From a virus, in the IMG/VR virus record IMGVR_UViG_3300017740_000103, positions 1 to 21,364 of that record: a stretch of DNA of 21,364 nucleotides; one strand, given 5' to 3'. Shown here one piece after another: positions 8,687-15,780 of this stretch. The translations under genes and the position numbers were made by a program. The notes below the pieces were generated by a model, which did no database searches, was not told the origin of the DNA, and worked only from the letters and a program-made list of their open reading frames with translations. Each line of letters begins with the position of its first letter. Position 1 is the stretch's first letter.

Positions 8687-11155
8687 TTAAGGAATATTCC
8701 TTCCACCTCCGGTGTTATTTATACCAGAATTACTAGTTAATAAATCCCCATCTATAGATACAGATCTAGCTCTTGCAATAGCTTCATATAGTTCTTGTGT
8801 TTGAGCCATTAATTGCTGGTTATTAGCTAAAAGTAATTCGTTTGTTTTCTTTTGTTCTTCTAAGTTTTTATCCCCATAATCTCCAAAAGTACCCGCAAAC
8901 ATATCTATAACTCCACCAATTAAAGGTCCTGCCAACATACTAATTCCTCCAGTAAGTGGAGCAAGTGCTAATCCCGCAGCTGTTCCAGCTGCTAATCCTT
9001 TATTTTGATCTAATGTTTTTAAGGCTGCATCTCCTCCTGATAAACTTTTATCATTAAAATTCTGATAAGCATCAAATCCTACTCCTGCTATAGCTAAAGG
9101 TGCTGCTATTCTTCCTAAACCTTTCATAGCTGTTCCTCCAAATTTAGCAAATCTACCAACATTAGACGCTGTTTTTACTGCAGTTGATCCTGTTCTAGAA
9201 GCAGCTTGTGCAGCCCTAAAACTTGATTCACTGGCAAATTTTCCACCAACTTTGAAAAATTGTTGTCCTGCTCTTGGTCCACTAGCAAATCTCCCTGTTT
9301 GAAATGCAGAACCTGCAGCACTAGCACTAGCACCTGCAGATTTACTCATTAAGCCAGTTAAACCTATCATTCCAGCTGTTGATTTAGCTATTCTTCCAGC
9401 AGTTGATACAGCACCCACACTTCCTAATGCCGTAGCTTGAAGGGCACCTTTCATTGCTCTATTAGGACCATCTCCTCCTGTGAAAAAATCTAATAAACTT
9501 TTCAATTTTTGTAAAATGGATAGCATTAAATCTATAAATTTTCCAGATATAGTATCAATTAAATCTTGCATTTGCTCTTGCATTGTTCTATTATTGGCTG
9601 CTTCTAACAATGCATCATTTCCTATTTTATCTTGAATTTGTTTTCTAGAAAAACCATCTTTTCTCATTTGTTGGATTATTTCTTGGACTCCTCCTATATC
9701 TTGAGCTCCTAACCTTTTAAATGTAGCTTGCTTAGCAAACATATCTCCCATTCCTGCAGCGGTCATACCTAAGGCTTTAGCTATAGAAGATTGTTGAATA
9801 GCGTTCATTCTTGAGAAACTACTTTGAGTAATACCCTGTTTACCAATTTCTTCGGTTACCCTTTGTATGTCATTATTTAAAGCAGCTAATCTAGCTCTTT
9901 CTAAATTAAGATCTTTACCTATTAATAATTCAGCTTCTAGTTCATTTGTAATAGATGATTCAAATTCTAATAAACTTGATGCTGTTTTTTCTATCTGTTG
10001 CATTGATAGCCCTAATTTTTGAGCTTGATAAACAGCACTAGCAAGATTTTTTCCTTGAGCTGCCATTGACATAGCTACATTAGAACTAATGTTAGCTATT
10101 TCTTGCATTACTACTTTTTCTGATACTGCAATATTGAATCTTTGATTATTAAATCTAACTAATCCTATTGTTGACTCAACTTGGTCTTTTAAATTAGAAC
10201 CTACAAGTATAGAGGTAGAATTTAATTTTGAACTAATAGCATCTGATATTCCTAAATTTTTGGTTAATATAGAAAAAGTACCAGCTGTTTCTGCCGAAAA
10301 AGTATTTTGAACTCCTGATAATTCTGTAAGTATTATTTGAGCTTCTCTTATTTTTACAAAAGTCATAAACATTCCTTGCAATGACTTAGCCTGGTCTTGG
10401 AATGATCTATTTAAGTTTCTTGCATTTTGGTTTGAAATTCCTAAATTAGCAGCCAGTGCTTTAGAAGATTTATCTATACCTACAATTCCATCTTTTAATA
10501 TTTTAATTGAAAAAATTGCAATTGTTTTTGCTAATAATTTAAAATATTCCGTAGAACCCGCTAATAAAGCTTCGAATGAATCATTAGTTTCAATTATGGT
10601 ATTTCTATATTTATCAGAAGCACTTACTAAATTACCTAATAACTTATTAATGACGGGAATATCTGATACTAAATCTGCCAAACCTTTAAAGGGATTAGAT
10701 TTTGCTATTTTATCAGATTTATCTAATATACCACTATAACCATCATTTATTTTTTCTAATCTTTCTTGAGCATCGTATAACCTTTTAACAACATTTTTAA
10801 TATTAGTTTCTTCTTGAGATCCTTGTTTTACTCTTAAAGCTAGTAGAGAATTAATTCTAGCATTAATAGATTGTTCAACACCTAAAAGTTTAGCTTGTTT
10901 TCTTTTAATTTTATCTATTTCTTTTTGAGATTTTAAATTCTCTGTAGAAGCTTTAGTTAAATCCTCCGCAAACTTTTGGGATTGTTTAACAGTTGCTGCA
11001 GCATTACCCATAGCAGATTCAAAATCCTTAGAACCCTTTGCAACCTGTCTAATAGTTTTTTCAATATCTACTAAATCACTTTGAAATTGAACAGATTCCT
11101 GATTTAATTTTTCAAAATCTCCTTTTAAGTTTCTAAAGTCTTTTCCTAATGCCAT
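8687..11155 (-). CDS. Tail tape measure protein (822 aa)
   Basis: The tape measure sets tail length and is threaded inside the tube. Recognition rests on its place directly after the chaperone genes and on composition. Residues 1-150 are highly charged helical coiled coil (FRNLKGDFEKLNQESVQF, KEIDKIKRKQAKLL). A long helical middle follows, then an Ala/Gly/Ser-rich stretch (about 570-690), then a hydrophobic Gly-rich segment at about 719-755 (LALAPLTGGISMLAGPLIGG) of the kind thought to insert into the host membrane. A short coiled coil (KKTNELLLANNQQLMAQTQ) ends the protein. T4 gp29 is about 590 residues. At the commonly used 0.15 nm per residue, 822 residues imply a tail near 120 nm. The start is supported by the TATTTATA motif 16 bases upstream; no Shine-Dalgarno is seen. 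Confidence 0.88.
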   Translation of the reverse strand: MALGKDFRNLKGDFEKLNQESVQFQSDLVDIEKTIRQVAKGSKDFESAMGNAAATVKQSQKFAEDLTKASTENLKSQKEIDKIKRKQAKLLGVEQSINARINSLLALRVKQGSQEETNIKNVVKRLYDAQERLEKINDGYSGILDKSDKIAKSNPFKGLADLVSDIPVINKLLGNLVSASDKYRNTIIETNDSFEALLAGSTEYFKLLAKTIAIFSIKILKDGIVGIDKSSKALAANLGISNQNARNLNRSFQDQAKSLQGMFMTFVKIREAQIILTELSGVQNTFSAETAGTFSILTKNLGISDAISSKLNSTSILVGSNLKDQVESTIGLVRFNNQRFNIAVSEKVVMQEIANISSNVAMSMAAQGKNLASAVYQAQKLGLSMQQIEKTASSLLEFESSITNELEAELLIGKDLNLERARLAALNNDIQRVTEEIGKQGITQSSFSRMNAIQQSSIAKALGMTAAGMGDMFAKQATFKRLGAQDIGGVQEIIQQMRKDGFSRKQIQDKIGNDALLEAANNRTMQEQMQDLIDTISGKFIDLMLSILQKLKSLLDFFTGGDGPNRAMKGALQATALGSVGAVSTAGRIAKSTAGMIGLTGLMSKSAGASASAAGSAFQTGRFASGPRAGQQFFKVGGKFASESSFRAAQAASRTGSTAVKTASNVGRFAKFGGTAMKGLGRIAAPLAIAGVGFDAYQNFNDKSLSGGDAALKTLDQNKGLAAGTAAGLALAPLTGGISMLAGPLIGGVIDMFAGTFGDYGDKNLEEQKKTNELLLANNQQLMAQTQELYEAIARARSVSIDGDLLTSNSGINNTGGGRNIP

Positions 11156-11171
11156 AAGAATGTGGATTTAT

Positions 11172-11179
11172 TATAAATA
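11172..11179 (-). promoter_or_regulatory. TATTTATA motif upstream of the tape measure gene
   Basis: The coding strand reads AAATATTTATAATAAATCC, 16 bases before the tape measure ATG. It is nearly identical to the copies before the tube and chaperone genes. A copy in the conventional T4 direction (coding strand TATAAATA, 11194-11201) overlaps the end of the preceding gene just upstream, so this gap holds both orientations. Confidence 0.4.
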
Positions 11180-11192
11180 TTTAAAAATATAG

Positions 11193-11534
11193 TTATTTAT
11201 ATGAAGTTCGCTTATTACTGTTAGAAGGAGGTTTGGTTGTTTCTTGAGCTTTTTTATTTTGTAAAAAATCTGGAATTTGAACCTGGTTAGATTCTGGGTT
11301 AGATTGTTTAGCTTTATTTTTCATTGAAGGATCAACCCAAGATTGTTCCTTTGCAGTTTTACCGGTAGCAGCAGCATGTTCTTTTTCATAATGGTTTGAA
11401 ATTCTACGTAATGTAAAATTTCTTAACCATATAGGCATATTATATACTGTGTTATAATCAAATCCTCCTTTACCATGAAAGACTATATCATGTATTGATT
11501 GGAAGAGTAATGTTCTATACTCAGGCGTCAGGCC
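11193..11534 (-). CDS. Frameshifted C-terminal extension of the tail assembly chaperone (GT-type, 113 codons)
   Basis: This frame overlaps the end of the upstream chaperone gene. The first ATG is at 11438 and would give 81 residues (MPIWLRNFTLRRISNHYEKE...). The same frame is open back to a TAG at 11550-11552, and the part before the ATG reads like protein: GLTPEYRTLLFQSIHDI, then VFHGKGGFDYNTVYN directly before MPIWLRNF. No ATG, GTG or TTG lies in that part. The simplest reading is that ribosomes shift +1 or -2 on the seven T at 11535-11541 and make a fusion of about 355 residues from 12261. Sheath, tube, chaperone, frameshifted extension, tape measure is the canonical order of G/GT chaperone pairs in long-tailed phages. 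The C-terminal 50 residues are hydrophilic (Lys/Gln/Ser/Asn). Alternatives are a separate gene from 11438 or a homopolymer sequencing error. Confidence 0.75.
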   Translation of the reverse strand, partial: GLTPEYRTLLFQSIHDIVFHGKGGFDYNTVYNMPIWLRNFTLRRISNHYEKEHAAATGKTAKEQSWVDPSMKNKAKQSNPESNQVQIPDFLQNKKAQETTKPPSNSNKRTSYK

Positions 11535-12261
11535 AAAAAAAGTTAAGACCTATAGGAAGGTCTACTACCTCCTCTCCTCCACCTTCTGTATCTAGGTAAA
11601 CTTTCATGTCTACATCCGGTGATATTTTAGAATAATAATTTCTAAGCTCTCTAGCATCTTTAGCTAATAAATACCCTTTAACAAATTCTCTAATGTCTTT
11701 TTTTTCTTCACTACCATTAATTGAAGTAATTATGTGGGCTAATCTAGTTGTTACTTCATGAGCCCCTTGCTTATCTATCTTTTTTAATCCTTTTATTTCA
11801 GCATCTATTTTTTTATCATCACCATGTGTTAGTAACTTAAATGTTATTTGATTTTCTGTGTTGGGTAAAGTAAATGAAAAGTTATTTTCTCCTGATTGAA
11901 ATAATTTTTCATCTATTTCTTTATTTTGCATAATAGATAAATTAATATTTTGAGATTGTCCATCCCAAATAAATTCATAATCTTTACCATAAGATAAAAT
12001 ACGAGCAGCTACCATTATAGCATTTTTATCCCCTATTAATAAATCATTATAATTAATATCTTTATTAACTATTAAAGATTGTAATAATTTATCTATTACT
12101 ACACCTTTTTGAATGTAATTTTGATTAGTTAAAATATCCTCTTCCTTTGCGGTCATATATTTCATTTCTATTTTACCAGATGATAGAGGGTTTTCTTTAG
12201 GATATAATAATCCTTTTGAGGGTAATTCTACTTCTTCAGTAGGTAACTTAAATTCGGCCAT
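11521..12261 (-). CDS. Tail assembly chaperone, T4 gp26/PF12322-like (246 aa)
   Basis: The N-terminal pattern (FKLPTEEVELPSKGLLYP, then KIEMKYMTAKEEDILTN and GVVIDKLLQSLIV) resembles the T4 baseplate protein family that includes gp26, a factor needed for hub assembly but probably not a lasting virion part. Lying between the tube and tape measure genes, it occupies the place of the G chaperone, which binds the tape measure before the tube forms around it. The middle has GDKNAIMVAARILSYG and YEFIWDGQ, and the C-terminus is acidic (TEGGGEEVVDLP) before ending LNFFWPDA. The two Phe codons lie in a run of seven T, giving a likely shift into a 113-codon extension. A strong terminator and a TATTTATA motif precede the gene, so it may have its own transcription start. 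Confidence 0.75.
   Translation of the reverse strand: MAEFKLPTEEVELPSKGLLYPKENPLSSGKIEMKYMTAKEEDILTNQNYIQKGVVIDKLLQSLIVNKDINYNDLLIGDKNAIMVAARILSYGKDYEFIWDGQSQNINLSIMQNKEIDEKLFQSGENNFSFTLPNTENQITFKLLTHGDDKKIDAEIKGLKKIDKQGAHEVTTRLAHIITSINGSEEKKDIREFVKGYLLAKDARELRNYYSKISPDVDMKVYLDTEGGGEEVVDLPIGLNFFWPDA
11535..11541 (-). promoter_or_regulatory. Probable programmed frameshift site (AAC TTT TTT TGG)
   Basis: In the zero frame the coding strand reads CTT AAC TTT TTT TGG CCT GAC GCC TGA. Moving +1, or -2, on the T run keeps perfect Phe pairing in the P site and enters the frame GGC CTG ACG CCT GAG, which continues for 113 codons. A -1 shift would read TTG GCC TGA and stop at once. A 5-base-pair stem (AGACC and GGTCT, 11546-11563) ends four bases upstream. 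A purine stretch GGAGGAGAGGAGG (11568-11580) lies 26 bases upstream. Whether either stimulates shifting is unknown. Confidence 0.65.
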
Positions 12262-12292
12262 AATCTTTTATTTATTAATAACTTTAATTTAT

Positions 12293-12300
12293 TATAAATA
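12293..12300 (-). promoter_or_regulatory. TATTTATA motif between terminator and chaperone gene
   Basis: The coding strand reads GATATTTATAATAAATTAAAG, 31 bases before the chaperone ATG. It comes seven bases after the T-run of the terminator that ends the sheath/tube unit. A terminator followed at once by this motif is the arrangement expected if the motif starts a new transcript. Confidence 0.45.
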
Positions 12301-12307
12301 TCAATAT

Positions 12308-12340
12308 AAAAAAGGAGCTTGACATAGCCAAGCTCCCTTT
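12308..12340 (-). terminator. Rho-independent terminator after the tail tube gene
   Basis: On the coding strand a perfect 8-base-pair stem, GGAGCTTG and CAAGCTCC (12314-12321 with 12329-12336), encloses a 7-base loop and is followed by a run of six T. It lies 21 bases past the tube stop. It would separate the abundant sheath and tube message from the chaperone and tape measure genes, which are needed in smaller amounts. Confidence 0.85.
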
Positions 12341-12361
12341 AATAAAATATTTAAATCTTTA

Positions 12362-12850
12362 TTAGAAATTTAATACACAATAATCTACTGCTAACGTTAC
12401 TTCTATTTGTTTTGCTTCGTTTTCAGTGTCCCAGTTGTAATCTCCAAATGTTGCTTCTTTAACAAAAGCGCCTTTTAGTATCCATTCAGAAACTATATCA
12501 CCTACTGGACCTAATACGTCTAATCTTAGATCTTTCTTATAGAAATCAGAATAACCATCTCTACCTGTTACAGATTCGTGATGTAGTCTTACCCACTCCA
12601 TTACTGCTTGAGCACCTGAAGGTGTAATTGGGTCGAATAATGTCATTGTGATATCATTCCAAGTAGTTTTACCTTTTACTTTTCTTTGAATGTTTATGTG
12701 GTTTAATATTACTTCACCTTGTGTTAGTGATACTGCACTTACCCCTTTTACTATAAAGCTTGGTATGCCATCCATGTATAGGATAAACCTATTAGCTTGT
12801 TTTGGCTCAAAAGCGGTAAAAAATATTTCATTTGGATCTATTACTGGCAT
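12362..12850 (-). CDS. Tail tube protein, T4 gp19-like (162 aa)
   Basis: This is the subunit of the inner tail tube through which DNA passes. The length (162) matches T4 gp19 (163). Typical features are an early FEPKQANRFILYMDGIPSF stretch, KGVSAVSLTQGEVILNHI, the segment KTTWNDITMTLFDPI, AVMEWVRLHHES and a C-terminal TLAVDYCVLNF strand. It follows the sheath gene and precedes a strong terminator, as expected for a highly expressed major structural gene. A TATTTATA motif lies 15 bases upstream of the ATG, and no Shine-Dalgarno sequence is seen. Confidence 0.93.
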   Translation of the reverse strand: MPVIDPNEIFFTAFEPKQANRFILYMDGIPSFIVKGVSAVSLTQGEVILNHINIQRKVKGKTTWNDITMTLFDPITPSGAQAVMEWVRLHHESVTGRDGYSDFYKKDLRLDVLGPVGDIVSEWILKGAFVKEATFGDYNWDTENEAKQIEVTLAVDYCVLNF

Positions 12851-12865
12851 GTTCTGTTAATTTAT

Positions 12866-12873
12866 TATAAATA
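12866..12873 (-). promoter_or_regulatory. TATTTATA motif upstream of the tail tube gene
   Basis: The coding strand reads TTAATATTTATAATAAATT, 15 bases before the tube ATG, in the 39-base gap between sheath and tube genes. Ten or more flanking bases (ATATTTATAATAAAT) are shared with the copies before the chaperone and tape measure genes, which argues for a functional element rather than chance. Confidence 0.45.
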
Positions 12874-12889
12874 TTAATTTTTTTAGCTT

Positions 12890-14977
12890 TTATGATGGAA
12901 ATACTGCTCCAGTTGGTAATACATTGAAATCTAGGTATATAAATTCAGCTGTTTTGGTTGGCTGTAAATATATTTGCCCAATTAATTGATTTCTATCTAT
13001 AACATCTGGTGTGTTATTACTATCATCCATTACTACTTTAAAGGCATATAATCCTTGTCTTTGTTGTACGCTTTCTAAGTATGGGTTAACTTGTGCTAAG
13101 AAATTATTTCTTGTAGCTATTGTATTTTGTTCGAATACTAAATTATCTGCTATTTGAGAAATAAATCCTTTTAAAGCAATTAATAATCTCCTTACATTTA
13201 CTCTATCTAAAGCACTAGCTTTTTTCTGTAATGTTTTCTGACCAAATACTACTACTCCTGTGTTTGGGAATGTAGCTATTGGGTTGATGTTTGCTTGGTA
13301 TAGTTCATCTCTATTACCATTAGTTAATTTTCTTTCAGCTCTTATTACTGATGATAATCCACCTCTATTTAATCCTGCAGGTGCAAACCATGCTTCTGAA
13401 ACTGAATCGTTATAAGCAAATACTCCTGGCATCATTGCTGAAGCTGGTACCCAAACTTGATCTCCTAAATCAGGATCAATTGTTTGTAACCAAGGCCAAT
13501 ACATAGCAGCATATGAGGAATCAACTCCTGCAGCTTGTGTTTTTGCCGCTGTTATTGATTTGTCATAAGCAACACCATCTATTACTGCTATTGAATCACC
13601 TCTAAATTGACAATTATTAACCATTGATGAAATTTGAGATGCATAATCTTCTCTATATAATCCAGGGATTGAAAGAACATTATATTGGAATTCGTCTTTA
13701 TTTGCTAATAAATTTAATGCTGTAGTATAGTTACTTCCTATTAAACCTTGAGTGTTAGTAGCATTAATATTTTGGTTAAAATTAGCACTTATATTATTAA
13801 AATCAATACCTAAAGCAGCTCCAAACGAACCTGAACCAGCTACAGGAATAGAGCTAGTATATTGAGATTTTGGGTCTCCAGCATTGTCAAAATAATTTAA
13901 TGTTTTAGAATTTACTGATTTTACTCTTACATATCTAGAAGCATTAGCATATAGTCCTTCCATTTGTAAATAATAAGTAGTACCATCAGTTTTTACTGAT
14001 TGTTTTTGGTCTCCTATTACTCTTGATACATAATTTGAAGCATTTGGATCTAAGGATAAGTTAGTCCAAGTTTCTAGTACTTTTTTCTGGCTAGTAATAT
14101 CATCTCCTTGTCTAATTAAAAGACTAAATGTACCTGAGGATGTATCTGGGGATATTACTTCCCATCTAACATTATCTTTAGTACCACTAGCTAATTGTCC
14201 TCTAGAACCTTCTGTTGAAGTATTGTTTTGTATTGCTCCTACAGCTAATGTTTCTAATTCTAAAGTTGAATTAAAGGTTGAAGCTGTTCCTCCAGCTAAA
14301 GTAGCTATTGTTACACCATTTCCTTGAAGTAAAGCATTTTGTGAACCAGATTTAACAGTTGAACCATTAAATAAGATTCCAGCAACTGAAGCTGTTATAG
14401 ATAATGCTGCTCCACCATCTTCATTTATAATAATTTCATTAGTTCCTGAAGATCCAATTATTTCATTTACTTTACCTACAAATCCAGCTTGTGAACCTGT
14501 ATAATAATACAAGTCAGCTCCTGGAAGATTGTAACTAAAAGAAGAAGAAATAAACATTGGATTTGTTGTTGGAGTATTTATATTTAATCCATAATTTACA
14601 GCAGGAACTAAATAATTAAATGATGCTGCTGCTTTTGCTCCTGCTACCGCTGTATCAGAGTTTTCAATTTTAGAACTAGTAGCACTAGTATAAGAACCAC
14701 TAACTACTCTAGTTACTAGTAATGAATCTCCTCCTTGTTGAAAATAATTGTATGCAGATACAGAAGTAAAGTAAGTATATTCATTACTACCACTTTCTAC
14801 AACTGTACCAAATCTATTTTGGTAATCTGAGTAAGATGTTACTATTGTTGGGATATTAACTGGACCTTTTACGGTAGGACCCACTATAGCACAACCAGCT
14901 TCTATTGGTTGTGAGGATACTTGTGAAGAGTCATTTTCTCTTGCTAATACACCTGGGGATAAAAGTACTTCTGCCAT
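12890..14977 (-). CDS. Contractile tail sheath protein, T4 gp18-like (695 aa)
   Basis: This major structural protein forms the contractile sheath around the tube. It begins MAEVLLSPGVLARENDSSQV, the start typical of phage sheath proteins, followed by AIVGPTVKGPVNIPTIVTS and NRFGTVVE. The C-terminal part carries the conserved sheath core: ALDRVNVRRLLIALKGFI, FEQNTIATRNNFLAQVNPYL, AFKVVMDDSNNTPDVIDRN and GQIYLQPTKTAEFIYLDFNV. The length is close to T4 gp18 (659). The middle (about 140-400) is a Ser/Thr/Gly-rich insertion, as in other variable, surface-exposed sheath domains. It shows that the virion is a myovirus. The tube gene follows 39 bases downstream. Confidence 0.95.
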   Translation of the reverse strand: MAEVLLSPGVLARENDSSQVSSQPIEAGCAIVGPTVKGPVNIPTIVTSYSDYQNRFGTVVESGSNEYTYFTSVSAYNYFQQGGDSLLVTRVVSGSYTSATSSKIENSDTAVAGAKAAASFNYLVPAVNYGLNINTPTTNPMFISSSFSYNLPGADLYYYTGSQAGFVGKVNEIIGSSGTNEIIINEDGGAALSITASVAGILFNGSTVKSGSQNALLQGNGVTIATLAGGTASTFNSTLELETLAVGAIQNNTSTEGSRGQLASGTKDNVRWEVISPDTSSGTFSLLIRQGDDITSQKKVLETWTNLSLDPNASNYVSRVIGDQKQSVKTDGTTYYLQMEGLYANASRYVRVKSVNSKTLNYFDNAGDPKSQYTSSIPVAGSGSFGAALGIDFNNISANFNQNINATNTQGLIGSNYTTALNLLANKDEFQYNVLSIPGLYREDYASQISSMVNNCQFRGDSIAVIDGVAYDKSITAAKTQAAGVDSSYAAMYWPWLQTIDPDLGDQVWVPASAMMPGVFAYNDSVSEAWFAPAGLNRGGLSSVIRAERKLTNGNRDELYQANINPIATFPNTGVVVFGQKTLQKKASALDRVNVRRLLIALKGFISQIADNLVFEQNTIATRNNFLAQVNPYLESVQQRQGLYAFKVVMDDSNNTPDVIDRNQLIGQIYLQPTKTAEFIYLDFNVLPTGAVFPS

Positions 14978-14999
14978 TTTATAATAAGTTTATTTTGTT

Positions 15000-15007
15000 T
15001 ATAAATA
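15000..15007 (-). promoter_or_regulatory. TATTTATA motif upstream of the sheath gene
   Basis: The coding strand reads CCAGTATTTATAAACAAAAT, 22 bases before the sheath ATG, in the 53-base gap after the 82-residue gene. The octamer is exact but the flanks differ from the tube, chaperone and tape measure copies. Confidence 0.4.
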
Positions 15008-15030
15008 CTGGAGAAGGGTGTAAAAATTGA

Positions 15031-15279
15031 TTAAGCTTTAATAAATTCGCCGCTTTCTATATTTACTGTTCCTACCCCATACTTTTCCTCTAATTTTTTC
15101 GCTAATTTAGCTGATTCTTGTTCTGAGGATGATAATTCTAAAGATGTTTGTTCTTTAGTTTTATTTAAATTTCTTAATTGGTACTCAATTTGACCTAATC
15201 TATATAATAAACCATTTTGAAGATCTTGAATTTCTTTTAATTCTGTAATTTCTTCTTTATTTAAAACTGTTTTTTCCAT
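15031..15279 (-). CDS. Small coiled-coil hypothetical protein (82 aa)
   Basis: Residues 7-68 are charged and predicted to be helical, with heptad-like Leu/Ile spacing (ELKEIQDLQNGLLYRLGQIE, ESAKLAKKLEEKYG). A short Gly-rich end, GTVNIESGEFIKA, follows. The combination of a coiled coil with a KYGxGxxNxxxGEF ending looks familiar from small proteins of marine phages, but I know no function. It lies directly upstream of the sheath gene and 11 bases after the 69-residue gene. A scaffolding, chaperone or minor virion role is possible and not shown. Confidence 0.75.
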   Translation of the reverse strand: MEKTVLNKEEITELKEIQDLQNGLLYRLGQIEYQLRNLNKTKEQTSLELSSSEQESAKLAKKLEEKYGVGTVNIESGEFIKA

Positions 15280-15282
15280 GAC

Positions 15283-15290
15283 TATAAATA
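15283..15290 (-). promoter_or_regulatory. TATTTATA motif abutting the 82-residue gene start
   Basis: The coding strand reads AATATTTATAGTCATG, with only three bases between octamer and ATG. If it is a -10-type promoter element, the transcript would begin at or inside the gene. Here it either serves the genes further downstream or acts in another way. Confidence 0.3.
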
Positions 15291-15500
15291 TTATTTTTTA
15301 GGTTTAGGTTTAGATTCTGGTGTGGTTTCTGATTTTGGAGAATCAAAATCTTTTCCTTCTTGAGATTCTATCTCTAATCTGCTAACTTGATCTTGTAGTT
15401 TATTTAGTAAACTTGCCATATAAATAGCATCTGATCCTTTAATATTAAGACTTTGTACAGCTCCTATTAGGACTCTGTAATCATTGATATTTAATTCCAT
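15291..15500 (-). CDS. Small hypothetical protein, apparent paralogue of its neighbour (69 aa)
   Basis: Residues 1-43 form a compact helical part (NINDYRVLIGAVQSLNIKG, then SDAIYMASLLNKLQDQVSRL). A Ser/Pro/Lys-rich tail ending PKPKK follows. The helical part aligns without gaps to the C-terminal part of the preceding 66-residue protein, with about 10 identities in 28 positions (shared V, N, G, D, L, K, L, Q, S, L). It starts three bases after that gene, so a tandem duplication is likely. Function unknown. Confidence 0.75.
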   Translation of the reverse strand: MELNINDYRVLIGAVQSLNIKGSDAIYMASLLNKLQDQVSRLEIESQEGKDFDSPKSETTPESKPKPKK

Positions 15501-15503
15501 TTT

Positions 15504-15704
15504 TTATAATTTTGAATATGCGTTTTGTAATTTTAATACTAAATTAAAAACTCCTTGAACATCCTTACCTTGGAAGTTGGAATTTTTAACTCCATTTAAT
15601 ATAAGACTAAGTTCTCGCTTATCCAAATCTACTTTAACTTTTTTTAAATTCACTGATGATGATACCTTATTAGGTGATTTTATATTTTTTGCTTTAAAAC
15701 CCAT
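15504..15704 (-). CDS. Small basic hypothetical protein, apparent paralogue of its neighbour (66 aa)
   Basis: A Lys-rich N-terminal 25 residues (MGFKAKNIKSPNKVSSSVNL) precedes a helical domain (DLDKRELSLILNGVKNSN, then FQGKDVQGVFNLVLKLQNAY) that resembles the start of the next protein. The extensions sit at opposite ends in the two paralogues: basic N-terminus here, Pro/Lys C-terminus there. The gene begins about 16 bases after the T-run of a terminator, with no TATTTATA motif between them, so it may rely on read-through or an unrecognised promoter. Function unknown. Confidence 0.7.
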   Translation of the reverse strand: MGFKAKNIKSPNKVSSSVNLKKVKVDLDKRELSLILNGVKNSNFQGKDVQGVFNLVLKLQNAYSKL

Positions 15705-15719
15705 ATTTAAAAATTTTAT

Positions 15720-15754
15720 TAAAAAAAGGGCTGCATTTATGCAACACAGCCCTT
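15720..15754 (-). terminator. Rho-independent terminator after the fibre genes
   Basis: The coding strand carries AAGGGCTG ... CAGCCCTT with a 13-base loop, followed by seven T. The loop can form an alternative inner hairpin, TGCAT and ATGCA. It lies 27 bases past the stop of the 494-residue fibre gene and would end the fibre transcript before the sheath/tube unit. Confidence 0.85.
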
Positions 15755-15780
15755 ATTTGGTTAATTGTTATTATGTAATA

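Noticed and set aside
8662-8706. Longer start (ATG at 8706) for the 78-residue protein
   Set aside because: It overlaps the tape measure end, and the extra 15 residues are encoded by AT-rich leader containing the TATTTATA motif. The inner ATG at 8661 fits the motif spacing seen at other genes.
11194-11201. TATAAATA in the conventional T4 late orientation before the tape measure gene
   Set aside because: It overlaps the last codons of the chaperone extension (Ser-Tyr-Lys-stop) and is the only gap with this orientation. A real promoter is possible, but a single copy is weak evidence.
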